Positions 1 through 8,203 of a stretch of DNA of 64,000 nucleotides are shown here, piece by piece; within the stretch, counting starts at the first letter, position 1, and each line of letters starts with the position of its first letter. This stretch comes from Salinicoccus sesuvii. Lineage in GTDB: Bacteria; Bacillota; Bacilli; Staphylococcales; Salinicoccaceae. The notes below the pieces were generated by a model that saw nothing but the letters and a program-made list of their open reading frames with translations, was not told the DNA's origin and did not search any database. Made by a program: the position numbers and the translations under genes. The DNA lies in NCBI RefSeq assembly GCF_042648145.1, contig NZ_JBHRWV010000002.1, positions 186,001-250,000 on the forward strand. Direction: 5' to 3'.

Positions 1-734
1 CTTTGAAGGAAATTATTTCTGACGACAGTATAGAAGGAATACTACTGAATGTTGATTCCCCGGGAGGCGGCGTCTACGAGAGCGCAGAAGTACATAAATA
101 TCTGGTGGAAGCTAAGGAAGCCGGTAAGACAATCTACAGTTCAATGGGTGGCATGGCTGCTTCAGGGGGGTACTATGTATCAGCACCTGCCGATCAAATC
201 TTCGCTTCTGAAGAAACTCTGACGGGTTCCATCGGTGTGATCATGCAAAGTATCAACTACAGCCAGCTTGCTGAAGACTTTGGTATTGAGTTTGAGACCT
301 ACACAAGCGGTGATATGAAGGAGATGCTCGGAGGCCACAAAGATCCGACAGAAGAAGAGACGGAGTATGTTCAGAGCATGGTCGATAGCATGTATGACGA
401 CTTTGTTTCTGTTGTATCCGAAGGGCGTGGCATGGATGAGGCGGAAGTCAGAGATCTTGCAGACGGACGGATATATCTCGGTGGTGATGCTGTTGACAAT
501 GGTCTTGTGGATCAGATTGGCTACGTCGAAGATGCATTGGCCGACCTAAAAGAGACTATCGGCGGCAACCCTGAAGTTATTGAATATGGCTATGATGGGA
601 ACAACCGTATCTCCTTCAACTACAAGGCGAAAAGTTTTATCAGTGGCCTTTTTGGCAATACTGAGATCGCACAGATTGAATCACTGCTTAGAAATAGACA
701 AGGTGCTGCACCAATGTACCTGTACGAGCAGTAG
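1..734 (+). CDS. sppA: Signal peptide peptidase SppA, 3' part
   Basis: Membrane-bound serine protease of the S49 family that degrades remnant signal peptides. The gene enters from the left edge, so the N-terminal membrane anchor is missing and the first readable codon at 3 is internal. Counting from that codon, the nucleophile is Ser54 in GGMAASGGYY and the general base is Lys106 in TSGDMK. The 52-residue spacing equals that of the Ser147/Lys199 dyad in Bacillus SppA. The Gly-rich SPGGG segment near residue 20 is also typical. An RDD membrane protein follows after 11 bases, so the two are probably cotranscribed. Family assignment is firm. Confidence 0.93.
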   Translation, partial: LKEIISDDSIEGILLNVDSPGGGVYESAEVHKYLVEAKEAGKTIYSSMGGMAASGGYYVSAPADQIFASEETLTGSIGVIMQSINYSQLAEDFGIEFETYTSGDMKEMLGGHKDPTEEETEYVQSMVDSMYDDFVSVVSEGRGMDEAEVRDLADGRIYLGGDAVDNGLVDQIGYVEDALADLKETIGGNPEVIEYGYDGNNRISFNYKAKSFISGLFGNTEIAQIESLLRNRQGAAPMYLYEQ

Positions 735-745
735 GGGGGAACTTT

Positions 746-1288
746 ATGGAACAAAGTGAAAGATATAGACCGGAAACCAATGATTCCCTGTCCGACAAGC
801 TCGACTATATGGCAAATGCACATTTCTTTACGAGACTTGTCAGTTACATCATCGACATTGTCATATTGTGGTCGATTTCGCAGATTGTTGTTTATCCAAT
901 ACTGAATGTACTAGGTATCAAGGAAGCATATCTGTGGATACCATTCTTCAGTGCTGATAATATTATGGTAGCTGTCATATATTTCACCTATTTCATACTG
1001 ATGACCCATTTCTTCCAGGCTACTCTCGGGAAGATGATTACGGGTACAAGTGTGATTTCGCAAAATGGTGGCAAGCTGACCTTTGTTCAAGTGGTCTTTC
1101 GTGAACTGATCGGACGTTTCATTAACAACAGTCTATTCTACTTACCTTATCTAACGGTCATCTTTACTGAGAATAGAATTGGACTTCACGATTTCTTTGC
1201 GGACACTTATGTAGTTAAAAATAATTACCAAAGTTATAAAAACATGATTAAATCCCGCTATATGAGGGAAACATATGACGGACAGTAA
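746..1288 (+). CDS. RDD family membrane protein
   Basis: Integral membrane protein of 180 residues with the RDD-domain signature near the N-terminus (F-x-T-R-L-V-S-Y-I-I-D, about residues 32-42), where Arg and Asp flank the first membrane segment. Further hydrophobic stretches lie around residues 70-95 and 125-145. The start ATG has a run of G (728-733 region) just upstream. RDD proteins are often found beside sppA in Staphylococcaceae and Bacillaceae. Some members are linked to ion or osmolyte transport, but no substrate can be read from this sequence. tpx begins 23 bases downstream, suggesting one transcript. Confidence 0.85.
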   Translation: MEQSERYRPETNDSLSDKLDYMANAHFFTRLVSYIIDIVILWSISQIVVYPILNVLGIKEAYLWIPFFSADNIMVAVIYFTYFILMTHFFQATLGKMITGTSVISQNGGKLTFVQVVFRELIGRFINNSLFYLPYLTVIFTENRIGLHDFFADTYVVKNNYQSYKNMIKSRYMRETYDGQ

Positions 1289-1311
1289 CTATATCAGGAG
1301 GATGATTTTAA

Positions 1312-1809
1312 ATGGCCGATGTAACTTTTAAGGGAAACCCAATGACTTTAAGAGGTGAAGAACTGAAAAAAGGAGATCAGGCACCGGATTTCACAGTGCT
1401 GGATACAGATCTTGAGCCAGTCAGCCTCAGTGATTACGAAGGAAAGAAAAAATTAATCAGTGTCATCCCATCCATCGATACAGGGGTATGCAGCATCCAA
1501 ACCAAAACGTTTAACGAAAAGGTCGTAGATGTGGACAATACAGTGGTTCTCACTATATCCAACGACTTGCCTTTTGCTCAGAAAAGATGGTCTGCAGATA
1601 AGGGGCTTGATAGCGCAGTGACCTTAAGTGACCACAGAGACCTATCTTTCGGTGAGAACTATGGTGTTGTAATGGAAGAACTGAGACTACTGGCACGTAG
1701 CGTATTTATTCTCGATGAGAATAACGAAGTTGTATATGTCGAATACGTCCCAGAAGGTACGGATCATCCGAATTACGACAAAGCAATTGAAGCATTGCAA
1801 TCAATGTAA
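1312..1809 (+). CDS. tpx: Thiol peroxidase Tpx lacking the resolving cysteine
   Basis: Atypical peroxiredoxin that reduces hydrogen peroxide and alkyl hydroperoxides in the cytoplasm. The 165-residue length and the peroxidatic motif PSIDTGVC (Cys60) are classical, as is SDHRDLSFGENYGV further on. In the Tpx family the resolving cysteine sits in R-[FW]-C about 34 residues later (RWC in Bacillus and S. aureus). Here the codon is TCT, giving RWS with Ser94, and Cys60 is the only cysteine in the protein. The intramolecular disulfide of 2-Cys Tpx therefore cannot form, so recycling must use an external thiol or another reductant. A good ribosome site (AGGAGG) precedes the ATG. A hairpin ends the transcript downstream. 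Confidence 0.95.
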   Translation: MADVTFKGNPMTLRGEELKKGDQAPDFTVLDTDLEPVSLSDYEGKKKLISVIPSIDTGVCSIQTKTFNEKVVDVDNTVVLTISNDLPFAQKRWSADKGLDSAVTLSDHRDLSFGENYGVVMEELRLLARSVFILDENNEVVYVEYVPEGTDHPNYDKAIEALQSM

Positions 1810-1827
1810 TATAATATACAAGGATTC

Positions 1828-1852
1828 TGGACTGCCAGCCATTGGCAGTCCA
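1828..1852 (+). terminator. Hairpin terminator after tpx
   Basis: Perfect 10-bp stem TGGACTGCCA / TGGCAGTCCA with a 5-base loop, followed by a T-rich stretch (TATTTTAT). It lies between tpx and the next same-strand gene and may be a partial terminator. Confidence 0.75.
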
Positions 1853-1877
1853 TATTTTATGGCAATGAGGAGAGTTT

Positions 1878-2774
1878 ATGGAACAGACGAATATGGAGAA
1901 AACATATCAGAAACTTTTAGAGGAAACGGATCATCTTTTAGAGGAGAACCCGGGTGCCTCAAGACTCGAAGCACTGGGAGAAGCACTTCTTTATGTTGAA
2001 GCAGAAGGTTCCTTTGCCGAGCGCAGAAAAGCATTCCAGTTTGCTTATCTCTACCAAGTTCAAAAGGAACAAGTTCAGCCGAATCATCAACTAACACCTG
2101 ATACAATCGGATATATGGTCGCCCATCTAGTCCAGCTTTTTGCTGGCAAATCACCAACAATGCTTGATGCCGGCAGTGGTACCGGACATCTGGCGATGAC
2201 GGTGAGAGAGCAGGCTGAAAACGCAAAGTTGGCAGGAGTCGAAGTGGACCCCGTGCTTGCACGCCTTAGCGCAAATCTTTGTGAGTTCCTTGAGGTGCCG
2301 ATGGATATTTATCCTCAAGATATCATCGAGCCGGCCAGAATCAATACAGTCGATGCAGCCATCGGTGATCTTCCAGTCGGTTATTATCCGATTGAAGTCG
2401 ATGGTTTCACTACCGCATTCAAAGAAGGCAAGAGCTATGCACATCTATTAATGCTTGAAAGTGCAATGACTTACGTCAAAGATGACGGAATCGGTGTATT
2501 CGTGGTGCCTTCAAACATGCTTGAGAAGGACAATGAGACCATCAAGCAGTACTTGTCTGAAAGTGCAACGCTTCTAATGTTCCTAAACCTGCCGAAAAGC
2601 ATTTTCAAGACTGAGAATCAGCGCAAATCGATTATAGTGTTGAAGAAGAATTTTTCTCCACTTAAAAACAATGAAGTGTTAATTGGAGATGTGCCCGATT
2701 TCAAGAATGCGTCACAGTTCAAACACTTCTTGGAACAGACAGAATCATGGTATGATAACTACACTAGAAATTAA
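1878..2774 (+). CDS. ytxK: YtxK-type class I SAM-dependent methyltransferase
   Basis: Protein of 298 residues with a class I SAM-binding motif (MLDAGSGTGHLA, about residues 95-106) and a downstream GDLPVGYYP segment (about 162-170) in the place of the D/N-P-P-Y/F motif of adenine N6-methyltransferases. This pattern and the position between tpx and ackA match Bacillus YtxK, usually labelled an N6-adenine-like methyltransferase of unknown target. The N-terminal 80 residues form a helical extension. The ATG is preceded by GAGGAGAG. ackA starts 17 bases after the stop, so the two are likely an operon. The substrate cannot be inferred. Confidence 0.82.
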   Translation: MEQTNMEKTYQKLLEETDHLLEENPGASRLEALGEALLYVEAEGSFAERRKAFQFAYLYQVQKEQVQPNHQLTPDTIGYMVAHLVQLFAGKSPTMLDAGSGTGHLAMTVREQAENAKLAGVEVDPVLARLSANLCEFLEVPMDIYPQDIIEPARINTVDAAIGDLPVGYYPIEVDGFTTAFKEGKSYAHLLMLESAMTYVKDDGIGVFVVPSNMLEKDNETIKQYLSESATLLMFLNLPKSIFKTENQRKSIIVLKKNFSPLKNNEVLIGDVPDFKNASQFKHFLEQTESWYDNYTRN

Positions 2775-2791
2775 AAATTCGGGAGGAAAAC

Positions 2792-3985
2792 ATGTCTAAG
2801 ATAATCGCTATAAATGCAGGTAGCTCATCTTTTAAGTTCCAACTTTTTGAGATGCCTGAGGAAAAAGAAATCGCAAAAGGACTTGTAGAACGTATTGGAC
2901 TAGAAAACGGTATTTTTTCTATTACTGTGGATGGAGAAAAGCACAAGATTGAACAAAATTTCAAAGACCACGAAGAAGCGGTCAATATCATGCTTAAGGA
3001 ACTTGTCGACTTCAATGTCATCAAGGACATCAATGAAATAGAAGCCAGTGGCCATAGGGTTGTTCACGGTGGAGAAATTTTCGATGACTCAGCGCTGATC
3101 GACGACGAAACAATTCGCCATATCCAAGAACTCAGTGAACTCGCACCGCTCCACAACCCAGCCAACCTGATGGGAATCAATGCATTCCGCGAGTTACTGC
3201 CTGATGTACCGCACGTTGCTGTATTCGACACTTCGTTCCACCAGACAATGCCTGAGAGTTCATATCTCTACAGTCTGCCATACAACTATTACGAAGACTA
3301 TGGCATCAGAAAATATGGTTTCCATGGTACAAGCCATAAATACGTCACAGAACGTGCCAGTGAACTGATGGGCAGACCACTTGAAGAACTGAGGATTATT
3401 AGCTGTCACCTCGGAAATGGTGCGAGTATCGCTGCAGTCAAAGGCGGTAAGTCAGTAGATACTTCCATGGGCTTCACGCCACTTGCAGGTGTCACAATGG
3501 GAACACGTTCAGGTAACATCGACCCGGCGCTCATACCCTACATCATGGAGAAGACTGGAAAATCAGCAGTTGAAGTACTGAATGTATTGAATAAGGAATC
3601 CGGTTTACTCGGTGTCAGCGGATTCTCAAGTGATCTTCGCGATATAGAAAGCGAAGCGCAAGAGGGCAACGAAAGAGCTATCCTTGCATTGGAAGTATTC
3701 GGCGAAAGAATCCACAAATACATGGGTTCTTATGCGACACGTATGGGCGGACTTGATGCCATTATATTCACAGCCGGTGTGGGTGAGAACTCCGATATCG
3801 TTCGTGAAAAAGTAGTTCAGGGACTCGAATTCATGGGCGTGTACTTCGATCCAACAATGAATAAAGTCCGTGGTGAGGAAAAATTCATCAACCATCCGTA
3901 TTCTCCAGTCAAGATCATTATCATTCCGACTGACGAGGAAGTTATGATTGCTAGAGACGTCATGAGAATAGCAGGACTCCAATAA
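2792..3985 (+). CDS. ackA: Acetate kinase
   Basis: Converts acetyl phosphate and ADP to acetate and ATP (overflow acetate pathway, reversible). Length 397 matches the family. Visible signatures are NAGSSSFKFQ (8-17), GHRVVHGG with the substrate arginine Arg89, DTSFH with catalytic Asp146, GFHGTSHKYV, HLGNGASIAAV (about 206-216), the RSGNIDP loop (about 239-245) and TAGVGENS (about 328-335). The start is fixed by GGGAGG eight bases upstream. It follows the ytxK-type gene closely and ends in a long hairpin. No convincing cre site was recognised immediately upstream. Confidence 0.98.
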   Translation: MSKIIAINAGSSSFKFQLFEMPEEKEIAKGLVERIGLENGIFSITVDGEKHKIEQNFKDHEEAVNIMLKELVDFNVIKDINEIEASGHRVVHGGEIFDDSALIDDETIRHIQELSELAPLHNPANLMGINAFRELLPDVPHVAVFDTSFHQTMPESSYLYSLPYNYYEDYGIRKYGFHGTSHKYVTERASELMGRPLEELRIISCHLGNGASIAAVKGGKSVDTSMGFTPLAGVTMGTRSGNIDPALIPYIMEKTGKSAVEVLNVLNKESGLLGVSGFSSDLRDIESEAQEGNERAILALEVFGERIHKYMGSYATRMGGLDAIIFTAGVGENSDIVREKVVQGLEFMGVYFDPTMNKVRGEEKFINHPYSPVKIIIIPTDEEVMIARDVMRIAGLQ

Positions 3986-3987
3986 AT

Positions 3988-4042
3988 ATAGTATATAAAT
4001 AACCTCTTATCATACTTTGATAAGGGGTTATTTATATACTAT
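3988..4042. terminator. Long hairpin after ackA
   Basis: Twenty-five-base arms (3988-4012 and 4018-4042) pair completely apart from one G-U pair, around a 5-base loop. The inner CCTCTTATCA/TGATAAGGGG stem is followed by a U-rich outer arm, so it can act as an intrinsic terminator for ackA. Confidence 0.8.
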
Positions 4043-4124
4043 TCAGAGTGATTAATATATTGTGGAAGTCTTTTTATGAAAACTATATAATATATGTAAA
4101 TATAGTCAAATGGAGGGGATTGAC

Positions 4125-4883
4125 TTGAAACGTTGTATATTATCAGGAAGCGTAATCGCTACTTTTTTACTGGCTAGTTGTGATAGCGAAGAAATCGGGG
4201 CCGATACGGTGGCAAACGAGGAATCGGTAGCAAGCCTAGAAAAAGAGAACAAAGATTTAAGAGATCAAATATCACAGCTTAAAGAAGAAATGTCATCAGA
4301 GAAAGAAACAGATGAGAGCGGGGAATCCGATTTAACAAAGGAGAATGAAGCTCTCAAAAGTCAGGTCTCAGAGCTTGAGGAAGAACTAGCATCCACAAAA
4401 GAAGCAGAGGATAAATACGAGGCAGTTCTAGATGAGAATGATTCGTTACAGGGCGAAGTTTCAGAACTGAAAGTGGAGTTGGCTGAATTAGAAGGCGCAA
4501 ATGAACCTCAAGAATTAGAAGTAACGAGTGAAGAAGAATCTGCAGAAACAGAACAAAAAGAGGCTGGAGATAGCGAAGTACCTAGAGAGTGGCAATCGGC
4601 ATTGAATAGTGCCTATACTTACGCTGAGCTGATGCATATGTCTAAAGCCGGAATTTATGAACAGCTTACTTCCGAGTACGGAGAAAACTTCCCTGAGGAA
4701 GCTGCACAATATGCGATAGATAATATTGAATATGATTGGGAAAATAATGCTCTGGAATCAGCAAGAAGCTATCAAGAACTTATGGATATGTCTCATGCTA
4801 GCATTTATGATCAGCTTGTTTCGGAGTATGGAGAGAAATTTACAGAAGAAGAAGCGGCATATGCAATAGAAAATCTAGACTGA
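4125..4883 (+). CDS. Coiled-coil lipoprotein with two C-terminal Ltp-type repeats
   Basis: Predicted secreted lipoprotein of 252 residues. The in-frame ATG at 4110 overlaps the ribosome site GGAGGGG (4112-4118), so the TTG at 4125 is the better start. It gives a short basic N-terminus, a hydrophobic stretch and lipobox LLASC with Cys19. Residues about 35-125 are an acidic, Leu-heptad coiled coil built from ENxxLxxQxSELxEEL units, then an acidic linker. Two tandem copies of about 48 residues follow (about 156-204 and 206-252). Each has the form ALxSAxxYxELMxMSxAxIYxQLxSEYGExFxEExAxYAIxN. This resembles the Ltp repeat (host cell surface-exposed lipoprotein), known from superinfection-exclusion lipoprotein Ltp of Streptococcus phage TP-J34 and also common in chromosomal proteins. 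It is a single gene between two hairpins. Function is not proven. Confidence 0.8.
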   Translation: MKRCILSGSVIATFLLASCDSEEIGADTVANEESVASLEKENKDLRDQISQLKEEMSSEKETDESGESDLTKENEALKSQVSELEEELASTKEAEDKYEAVLDENDSLQGEVSELKVELAELEGANEPQELEVTSEEESAETEQKEAGDSEVPREWQSALNSAYTYAELMHMSKAGIYEQLTSEYGENFPEEAAQYAIDNIEYDWENNALESARSYQELMDMSHASIYDQLVSEYGEKFTEEEAAYAIENLD

Positions 4884-5130
4884 TCTTTGCGTGGCCGATT
4901 TTTGGATAGATCAAAAAAATACTCTAAATACGACTAAGATGCTGGCTAATTGATGCTACTAGAAATTTAAGGGTACAGTAGAGTGCAAATATTCAAAAGG
5001 ACCAACTTTTATCAAGTATATCTGATAAAAGTTGGTCCTTTATGGTATTCAATTACATACCAGGTGTCGATACGTGCAATAAGTATATCGAGTATGTGAT
5101 AATTTAAACTATAACAATCTATATCAAGAA
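4884..5130. other. Intergenic stretch, no gene seen
   Basis: AT-rich spacer of about 250 bases between the lipoprotein and the small membrane protein. Apart from the perfect hairpin at 4996-5041 I see no open frame with a ribosome site and no repeat. Any promoter for the next gene is not obvious. Confidence 0.6.
4996..5041. terminator. Perfect 19-bp hairpin
   Basis: Arms 4996-5014 and 5023-5041 (AAAGGACCAACTTTTATCA and its exact complement) around an 8-base loop. The A-run on the left and T-run on the right allow termination in both directions. It is the probable terminator of the lipoprotein gene 110 bases upstream. Confidence 0.75.
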
Positions 5131-5143
5131 GGGAGAAGGTAGG

Positions 5144-5416
5144 ATCAAAAGACTTACAATTTGGACCTTGGTTGTTTTCTGTTTGCTTTACGTGATTGCG
5201 TACTTTTCCGGCTGGATCGGCCCGGAATCAACCATTAGATATTTCTTTCTCCCTGTGGTGGTAGGGCTGAACGGTGTCATACTTCTTTTTGAATATAATG
5301 GTGGCAAGCAAAAAAATAATGAAAAGAAATATTATAAGTATCTGGGCATGGGTGCCATCATTCTTTCACTAATCCTATTGTTGATAAGTATTAGTGCCCT
5401 GATGTATCCAGCATAA
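5144..5416 (+). CDS. Small two-helix membrane protein, possible AUC start
   Basis: Unrecognised small membrane protein. Two hydrophobic segments (WTLVVFCLLYVIAYFSGWI with a second strand near PVVVGLNGVILLF, then a C-terminal IILSLILLLISISALMY) flank a Lys/Asn-rich loop containing KKNNEKKYYK. The only conventional start in frame is the TTG at 5168, which begins inside the first hydrophobic segment and lies about 28 bases from the ribosome site GGGAGAAGG (5131-5139). Reading from the ATC at 5144 gives a natural basic N-terminus (I-K-R-L-T-I-W) at correct spacing. The start may therefore be a non-AUG ATC, or an ATG altered by mutation or sequencing error. 90 residues from 5144, 82 from 5168. Confidence 0.6.
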   Translation: MKRLTIWTLVVFCLLYVIAYFSGWIGPESTIRYFFLPVVVGLNGVILLFEYNGGKQKNNEKKYYKYLGMGAIILSLILLLISISALMYPA

Positions 5417-5451
5417 TATAAGAATTCTATAAGACGAAGGTGAAATATATA

Positions 5452-6345
5452 ATGAACTATGTAGCAGTAGATTTAGAGACAGCCAATGGTAGTCGTAGTT
5501 CGATTTGCTCAATTGGACTGGTTAAGTTCAAAGATGGTGAAATTATAGATGAATACTACTCTCTGGTAAATCCAGAAGTGGAGTATTTTGCACGTATGAA
5601 TATCAACATTCACGGTATCATGGAAGCGGATGTAGTAGACCAACCAAATTTTCCCCAGGTGATGAAAGAGGTTGAAGACTTTATCGAAAACTATCCGCTC
5701 GTTGCTCATTTCTCACAGTTTGATATGCATGCACTCGAGGATGCCTACAAAAAATACGGTATGGAAATTCCACCTTTTAAGTATTTCTGCTCTTTTAGAT
5801 TGTCAAAGCAGCTCTATAAAATGTCTTCATATAGGTTGCCAGCAATGTCTGCATACTTTGGTATTGACAATTCCAACCACCACAATGCACTAGCTGATGC
5901 CAGGATGAGCGGGCTAATCGCCCATCATATATTTGAACAGCATGGCATGGATCTCGATGCTTTCAATGAAAAGCACAACTATGATATAGGAACGCTCGGT
6001 GGTAGAGGGTTCCGTAAAAAGGATTCAAGAAGCAGACGTTCGAAAACGGATGAAGTTTCAGTAGATAAGACAAAGTTCAAGCCGGATCATCGACTTTATG
6101 GCAAGTACGTATGTTTCACAGGTGCATTGTCTCAGATCAAGAGAGCTGCTGCAGCCCAGTCTGTGACGGATATCGGCGCAGTCTACGAGAAGTCTATATC
6201 GAGGCATACAGATTATCTAGTAGTCGGTGACAAAACACAGCGGGGTACAAAGCAAAGTAACAAGACAAAACAAGCACTAGAGATGATCTCAAATGGTCAT
6301 AACATACGAATCATAAGTGAAGGGGAGTTCATGGAACTTCTATAA
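5452..6345 (+). CDS. DEDDh 3'-5' exonuclease fused to a BRCT domain
   Basis: DnaQ-like exonuclease (297 residues) with a C-terminal BRCT domain. Exonuclease motifs are visible: ExoI AVDLETA near the N-terminus, ExoII HFSQFDMHALE (about 84-94) and ExoIII HNALADARMSG with the H-x4-D pair (about 143-153). A basic linker (RKKDSRSRRSK) follows. The BRCT domain runs from about 207 to the end (GKYVCFTGAL, GAVYEKSISRHTDYLVVGD), as in DNA ligase LigA. The ATG at 5452 has GAAGGTG nine bases upstream, and an in-frame GTG at 5440 lies inside that ribosome site. Related exonuclease-BRCT proteins occur in Firmicutes. A repair or proofreading role is inferred. Confidence 0.88.
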   Translation: MNYVAVDLETANGSRSSICSIGLVKFKDGEIIDEYYSLVNPEVEYFARMNINIHGIMEADVVDQPNFPQVMKEVEDFIENYPLVAHFSQFDMHALEDAYKKYGMEIPPFKYFCSFRLSKQLYKMSSYRLPAMSAYFGIDNSNHHNALADARMSGLIAHHIFEQHGMDLDAFNEKHNYDIGTLGGRGFRKKDSRSRRSKTDEVSVDKTKFKPDHRLYGKYVCFTGALSQIKRAAAAQSVTDIGAVYEKSISRHTDYLVVGDKTQRGTKQSNKTKQALEMISNGHNIRIISEGEFMELL

Positions 6346-6396
6346 CCGTATAAAAGCACCTCCGGGATATTTCATTCCGGGGGTGCTTTTATACGG
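6346..6396. terminator. Bidirectional terminator between convergent genes
   Basis: Twenty-base arms 6346-6365 and 6377-6396 (starting CCGTATAAAAGC) pair with one G-U. The hairpin lies directly between the stop codons of the exonuclease gene and the convergent universal stress protein gene and serves both. Confidence 0.88.
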
Positions 6397-6894
6397 CTAT
6401 TTGTTTTCATTCATAAACTCTTCAGTCGCAACCACAGGTTCGAAGTCGTCTGGCAATGTTTCCGTTCTAACAACCAATACATCACAAGGTGCATGTCTTA
6501 CGATTGCTTCTGAAACGGAACCGATGATGAAGCGTTCGACTGCATTCAGGCCGGTGGCACCGCAGGCAATAAGGTCTGCACCTGTCTTCTTAACTGCCTT
6601 TTTCGGAATGATGGACTTCGGTGAGCCGTAGTCGATGATTTTATCCACCTTCTGGACACCACGGTCACGCGCGAGTTCTTCATAACCATCGAGCAATTTC
6701 TGTGCAAAATCATTCGCGCGCTGGGAAATTGTACGATCGTATGCTTCTACGGATGCGAAGGAACGTGTATCGATGACATTGATGATGGAGAGCTTGGAAT
6801 CATTACGTTTGGCAATATCAATCGCTTTGTGAAATGCCCATTCCGCTTCTCTTGAACCATCGACTGCGATAAGAATGTTATCATACTTGAGCAT
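6397..6894 (-). CDS. Universal stress protein, UspA family
   Basis: Cytoplasmic nucleotide-binding stress protein of 165 residues, usual single-domain length. It begins KYDNILIAVDGSREAEWAF and carries the ATP-binding signature G-x2-G-x9-G-S (GATGLNAVERFIIGS) followed by HAPCDVLVVR, so it should belong to the ATP-binding UspA subgroup. GGAGGGGG precedes the ATG on the minus strand. Its position near ackA and ald is the same as in Staphylococcus. In related species these proteins are tied to energy limitation, but nothing here shows the control. Confidence 0.95.
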   Translation of the reverse strand: MLKYDNILIAVDGSREAEWAFHKAIDIAKRNDSKLSIINVIDTRSFASVEAYDRTISQRANDFAQKLLDGYEELARDRGVQKVDKIIDYGSPKSIIPKKAVKKTGADLIACGATGLNAVERFIIGSVSEAIVRHAPCDVLVVRTETLPDDFEPVVATEEFMNENK

Positions 6895-7049
6895 ATTAAT
6901 ACCCCCTCCATTAATGTAGCGCTTTCAATCATACTATACCACATTTTAGGATAGTTATAACTTTTATACTGGGACAGAATGACTATTTTGTGAACTCTGT
7001 GATATAATTGTGGCGTTCATAGTTCCATCACTGAAAGGGGTTTCAAGAA

Positions 7050-8162
7050 ATGATTATAGGGGTACCAAGAGAGATCAAGAATAATGAAAGCCGAGTTGGG
7101 CTGACACCGGGTGGGGTGCACGCTTTCGTTGAAGCGGGCCACACCGTACTGGTTGAGAAAAATGCAGGGTCAGGATCTTATTTTGAAGATGCAGACTACA
7201 CAGCTGCAGGCGCTAAAATTGTGAACACTGCAAATGAAGTCTGGGATGTGGAAATGGTAGTAAAGGTCAAGGAACCACTGCCGGAGGAGTTCGGTTATTT
7301 CAGAGAGAATATGATCCTGTTTACATATCTGCATCTGGCACCTGAGAGGGAACTAACCCAGGCCTTGCTTGAAAATAAGGTGACATCGATTGCCTATGAA
7401 ACAATCCAGTTGCCGGATGGTTCACTGCCTCTACTATCACCAATGAGCGAAGTGGCAGGTCGTATGGCGGCACAAGTCGGTGCGGAGTACTTGCAGAAGA
7501 TCAAGGGCGGCAAAGGTATCCTGCTCAGCGGCGTACCGGGCGTATCCAGAGGGAAAGTCGCCATCATCGGCGGAGGTATTGCGGGGACAAATGCAGCCAA
7601 GATGGCCATCGGTCTCGGTGCCGACGTTACAGTGCTTGATCTCAATCCGAAACGTTTGAGAGAGCTTGACGATCTGTTCGGGACGAATGTCCAGACGCTC
7701 ATGTCTTCACCACTCAACATTGCTCAGGCGGTCAAAGAGAGCGATCTCGTAATTGGTGCCGTACTCATACCAGGAGCACGCGCCCCGCGTCTCGTCACAG
7801 AAGAAATGATCCGTTCGATGAATGCGGGATCTGTGATTGTGGATATTGCCATCGATCAAGGCGGTATTTTTGAGACGACGGATAAAGTCACAACACATGA
7901 TGATCCAATCTATTTCAAGCATGACGTCGTTCATTATGCTGTAGCGAATATGCCAGGTGCTGTACCGCGTACATCTACCATTGCACTGACAAATGCCACT
8001 ATGGCGTATGGACTTCAAATTGCTAATAAAGGCTATAAAGAAGCCGCGAAGCAGAACCCTTCCTTACTCGGTGGCTTCAATACAATCCAAGGTCACGTAA
8101 CGTACAAGGCTGTTGCGGAAGCCCAAGATCTTGATTATCGAGAAATCAGTGAATTCTTATAG
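7050..8162 (+). CDS. ald: Alanine dehydrogenase
   Basis: NAD-dependent interconversion of L-alanine with pyruvate and ammonia. The 370-residue length is canonical. Active-site residues are in place: Arg15 (ESRVGLTP), Lys74 (VVKVKEP) and His95 (TYLHLAPE). The Rossmann segment VAIIGGGIAGTNAAKMA lies near 171-187, followed by VTVLDLNP. GAAAGGGG precedes the ATG. A TATAAT at 7003-7008 with ATGACT at 6979-6984 (18 bases apart) is a plausible promoter. The gene is monocistronic, ending in a hairpin shared with the convergent alcohol dehydrogenase. Confidence 0.98.
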   Translation: MIIGVPREIKNNESRVGLTPGGVHAFVEAGHTVLVEKNAGSGSYFEDADYTAAGAKIVNTANEVWDVEMVVKVKEPLPEEFGYFRENMILFTYLHLAPERELTQALLENKVTSIAYETIQLPDGSLPLLSPMSEVAGRMAAQVGAEYLQKIKGGKGILLSGVPGVSRGKVAIIGGGIAGTNAAKMAIGLGADVTVLDLNPKRLRELDDLFGTNVQTLMSSPLNIAQAVKESDLVIGAVLIPGARAPRLVTEEMIRSMNAGSVIVDIAIDQGGIFETTDKVTTHDDPIYFKHDVVHYAVANMPGAVPRTSTIALTNATMAYGLQIANKGYKEAAKQNPSLLGGFNTIQGHVTYKAVAEAQDLDYREISEFL

Positions 8163-8170
8163 AAATAAAT

Positions 8171-8203
8171 AAAACTCCGGAGCAAATGCTCCGGAGTTTT
8201 GTT
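8171..8203. terminator. Bidirectional terminator between ald and the ADH gene
   Basis: Palindrome AAAACTCCGGAGCA (8171-8184) with its exact complement at 8187-8200, then TTTT-rich sequence. It lies between convergent stop codons. The ADH stop is only three bases away. Confidence 0.9.

Noticed and set aside
3626..3982. 118-codon antisense frame inside ackA
   Set aside because: It lacks a ribosome site and family resemblance, and ackA is complete on the other strand.
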